Notes under the pieces: generated by a model
Database searches by the model: none
What the model saw: the letters and a program-made list of their open reading frames with translations, nothing else
What the model was told of the DNA's origin: nothing
Program-made: the position numbers and the translations under genes
Assembly: GCA_021157445.1 (NCBI GenBank)
Contig: JAGGWM010000113.1
Location: 1 to 7,570, forward strand
Source: Thermococcus sp.
GTDB taxonomy: Archaea; Methanobacteriota_B; Thermococci; Thermococcales; Thermococcaceae
Length of the DNA: 7,570 bases
Direction: 5' to 3'
In this document: one piece after another, positions 5,922-7,570 of the stretch
How positions within the stretch are numbered: position 1 is the stretch's first letter
Layout of the letters: each line of letters opens with the position of its first letter

Positions 5922-6728
5922 ATGAGCATTGGAGAGGTCTTTCAGAGATATTTCATAGACCCAATAAGGTATAATCAAGGCTACAATATTGTAAATACCC
6001 TTACCTATGCAATAATTCTCGGATTGGCGGCCCTTGCGGTATATAAGGTTCTTAAAAAACTTGGCATAAAATACGACAACGCGTTCTTTAGAGCCTTAAT
6101 TCCATATATGATCCTGGGCGCCTTTGGAAGGGCGCTGACAGATGCAACAATAATACCCAGAACTTATCTTACAGTTACACCGGGCATATATTTCGTCGTG
6201 TTTGCAATAACGTTCTTAGCACTTTTAATAACTCACAGACTTTTTGAAGACTGGAGAAAAGTATTTCTCTACTTTGGATGGGCCCTTGTGGGAGGGGAAG
6301 TTCTTCTTCTGCTTTTTAACTTAGACAAAGTACGCTTCAACTTTGAGGTTTTAAAGTACTTCATTCCCTTTGTATCACTCGCCCTAGCTGTGGTATATCT
6401 CCTTTCCAAGAGGATAAGGCTCGTGAGAGACAATTCTTACCTTTTCTATGCTCACTTCTACGACGCAACGACAACGTTTGTGGGTGTTGATTTTCTCGGT
6501 TACTGGGAGCAGCACGTGTTGCCAAGGTACCTCATGAACCTGACAGGAACTGCTGCAGTTATGTACCTTTTGAAATTTTCCGTTCTGATGATTGCCCTTT
6601 ACCTAATGGAGGAGCTTCAGGAAAGCGAGAGCGAGAAAGAGCTTATGGACTTTATAAAGATGGTGATGTTTATCCTCGGCTTTGCTCCGGGGACAAGAAA
6701 TCTATTGAGAATGCTTATGGGGGTTTAG
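5922..6728 (+). CDS. DUF63 family archaeal membrane protein, function unknown
   Basis: This 268-residue protein matches the DUF63 family of archaeal multi-pass membrane proteins, whose function I do not know. Hydrophobic stretches suggest six or seven membrane segments, roughly at residues 24-46, 55-72, 83-104, 114-133, 143-162, 206-229 and a weaker one at 243-257. Conserved-looking polar motifs are GAFGRALTDAT (66-76), HFYDATTTFVGVDF (178-191), E196/H198 in WEQHVLP and the C-terminal APGTRNLLR (255-263). Buried His, Asp, Glu and Arg residues hint at a catalytic or transport role rather than a structural one, which is inference. A strong ribosome binding site fixes the start. The gene is directly downstream of the TnpB element and two bases upstream of the phosphatase gene, with which it is surely cotranscribed. 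Confidence 0.85.
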   Translation: MSIGEVFQRYFIDPIRYNQGYNIVNTLTYAIILGLAALAVYKVLKKLGIKYDNAFFRALIPYMILGAFGRALTDATIIPRTYLTVTPGIYFVVFAITFLALLITHRLFEDWRKVFLYFGWALVGGEVLLLLFNLDKVRFNFEVLKYFIPFVSLALAVVYLLSKRIRLVRDNSYLFYAHFYDATTTFVGVDFLGYWEQHVLPRYLMNLTGTAAVMYLLKFSVLMIALYLMEELQESESEKELMDFIKMVMFILGFAPGTRNLLRMLMGV

Positions 6729-6730
6729 AC

Positions 6731-7486
6731 ATGTATGAATGGAACGAGATAGCCCTTAATCTTGCAAAGGATATTGAAAGAGAGGTTATGCCCCTCTTCG
6801 GGACAAAAAAAGCCGGAGAATTTGTTGGTTTTAGCCCAAGTGGAGACAAAACCAAACTTGTAGATAAGATCGCAGAAGATGTGGTTCTAGAGTATCTCAA
6901 ACCTCTTGGGGTAAACATAGTGAGTGAGGAGATAGGGAACATAGACGTTGGAAGTGAATACGCAGTTGTTGTTGATCCCATTGACGGTTCCTTTAACTTC
7001 ATCCAGGGCATTCCAATCTTTGGATTCAGCTTTGCAGTGTTCAAAAACAAAAAGCCCGTTTATGCCATGCTCTATGAATTCATTACAAAGAACGTTTATG
7101 AGGGAATCCCTGGAGAGGGAGCATATCTAAACGGTGAGAAAATATGGGTTAGGCCTTTAAACGAGAAGTCAATCTCAATAAGCTTTTACACAAGGGGAAG
7201 GGGAGCAAAGCTTGTTGAAAAAGTTAGGAGAACAAGGACTTTGGGGGCTATAGCAGTTGAGCTTGCCTACCTCGCTAGAGGCTCTCTGGATGGTGTAATA
7301 GACATAAGGAACTATGTAAGACCTACTGATATAGCGGCCGGTTATGTAATTGCGAGAGAAGCTGGGGCTGTTATAACCGACGACAAGGGAGAAAATGTGA
7401 AGTTTAGATTAGATGCAACAGAAAAGCTGAACATAATAGCTGTTAACGATAGAAAGCTCCTCGAACTCATACTTGAGACTATTTGA
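6731..7486 (+). CDS. inositol-1-phosphatase / fructose-1,6-bisphosphatase family enzyme
   Basis: This 251-residue protein belongs to the inositol monophosphatase superfamily. Archaeal members often hydrolyse both inositol 1-phosphate and fructose 1,6-bisphosphate (class IV FBPase, sometimes named suhB), using Mg2+ in the cytosol. Visible motifs are SEE (65-67), the metal-binding DPIDGSFNF (82-90) and the second metal motif TDIAAG (199-204), with the catalytic-loop region SGDKTKLVDKIAED at 37-50. The usual T after DG is S and the usual W before the second D is T, mild variants that keep the acidic ligands. GGGGGT six bases before the ATG is a plausible ribosome binding site. Cotranscription with DUF63 is likely. 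Possible roles are myo-inositol supply for inositol lipids or di-myo-inositol phosphate, or gluconeogenesis; sequence alone does not decide. Confidence 0.92.
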   Translation: MYEWNEIALNLAKDIEREVMPLFGTKKAGEFVGFSPSGDKTKLVDKIAEDVVLEYLKPLGVNIVSEEIGNIDVGSEYAVVVDPIDGSFNFIQGIPIFGFSFAVFKNKKPVYAMLYEFITKNVYEGIPGEGAYLNGEKIWVRPLNEKSISISFYTRGRGAKLVEKVRRTRTLGAIAVELAYLARGSLDGVIDIRNYVRPTDIAAGYVIAREAGAVITDDKGENVKFRLDATEKLNIIAVNDRKLLELILETI

Positions 7487-7493
7487 CAATTGG

Positions 7494-7510
7494 CGAAAGA
7501 TTTAAAAATA
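7494..7510 (+). promoter_or_regulatory. tRNA promoter (BRE and TATA box)
   Basis: CGAAAGA followed directly by TTTAAAAATA is a good Thermococcales BRE-TATA pair. About 25 bases past the TATA centre the start would be near 7530, a few bases before the mature tRNA 5' end at 7537, leaving a short leader for RNase P. It begins only eight bases after the phosphatase stop. Confidence 0.75.
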
Positions 7511-7536
7511 AAGCGCAAAGAGGTATATGCGGAAGT

Positions 7537-7570
7537 GCCGGGGTGGCTCAGCCTGGTCAGAGCGCCCGGC
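7537..7570 (+). tRNA. tRNA gene, 5' half, cut by the window end
   Basis: The first 34 bases fit a tRNA: acceptor strand GCCGGGG (7537-7543), TG linker, D stem GCTC/GAGC (7546-7549 with 7560-7563) around an AGCCTGGTCA loop, one G, then the 5' anticodon stem CCCGG (7565-7569) and the first loop base C. The anticodon itself lies beyond the window, so the amino acid cannot be read. The 5' half vaguely recalls elongator Met tRNA of the group, but I would not assign it. A BRE/TATA promoter lies just upstream. Confidence 0.88.

Overview
The window looks like a piece of a Thermococcales genome (Pyrococcus/Thermococcus type, Euryarchaeota). It carries sn-glycerol-1-phosphate dehydrogenase, the archaeal lipid-backbone enzyme, together with the archaeal families UPF0179 and DUF63. 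It also has a BRE/TATA-type tRNA promoter, strong GGAGGTG-type ribosome binding sites and densely packed genes with short leaders. I cannot name the species.

Layout. (1) Positions 2-3051, plus strand: pxpA, pxpB and pxpC encode the three-subunit ATP-dependent 5-oxoprolinase, which reopens pyroglutamate (a heat-damage product of glutamine and glutamate) to glutamate. A vapB-vapC type toxin-antitoxin pair sits between pxpA and pxpB. The vapC stop codon lies inside the pxpB ribosome binding site, and pxpB and pxpC overlap by ATGA. (2) Positions 3052-4545, minus strand: egsA followed by a UPF0179 gene with four cysteines near its N-terminus. The UPF0179 stop codon abuts the pxpC stop codon with no base between them. 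(3) About 4631-5910, plus strand: a TnpB-only transposable element of the IS200/IS605 type. It has a hairpin-rich left end, an apparently intact TnpB nuclease gene and a right-end hairpin inside the last codons of tnpB, where the guide (omega/re) RNA would form. No tnpA is visible. (4) Positions 5922-7486, plus strand: a DUF63 membrane protein and an inositol-monophosphatase/fructose-bisphosphatase family enzyme, 2 bases apart. (5) Positions 7537 to the end: the 5' half of a tRNA gene with its own promoter.

The most interesting reading concerns the element. It appears to have landed in the 5' leader of the DUF63-phosphatase operon. The presumed old promoter lies at about 4595-4610, left of the element, and the DUF63 ribosome binding site begins right after the right-end hairpin. 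The tnpB frame has no stop before the hairpin ends and terminates on the TGA inside that ribosome binding site. A guide RNA made from this copy would carry the DUF63 ribosome binding site and start region as its guide. This is inference from layout, because I cannot fix the exact element ends from one copy.

Before the insertion, egsA-UPF0179 and DUF63-phosphatase would have been a divergent pair sharing a short promoter region.
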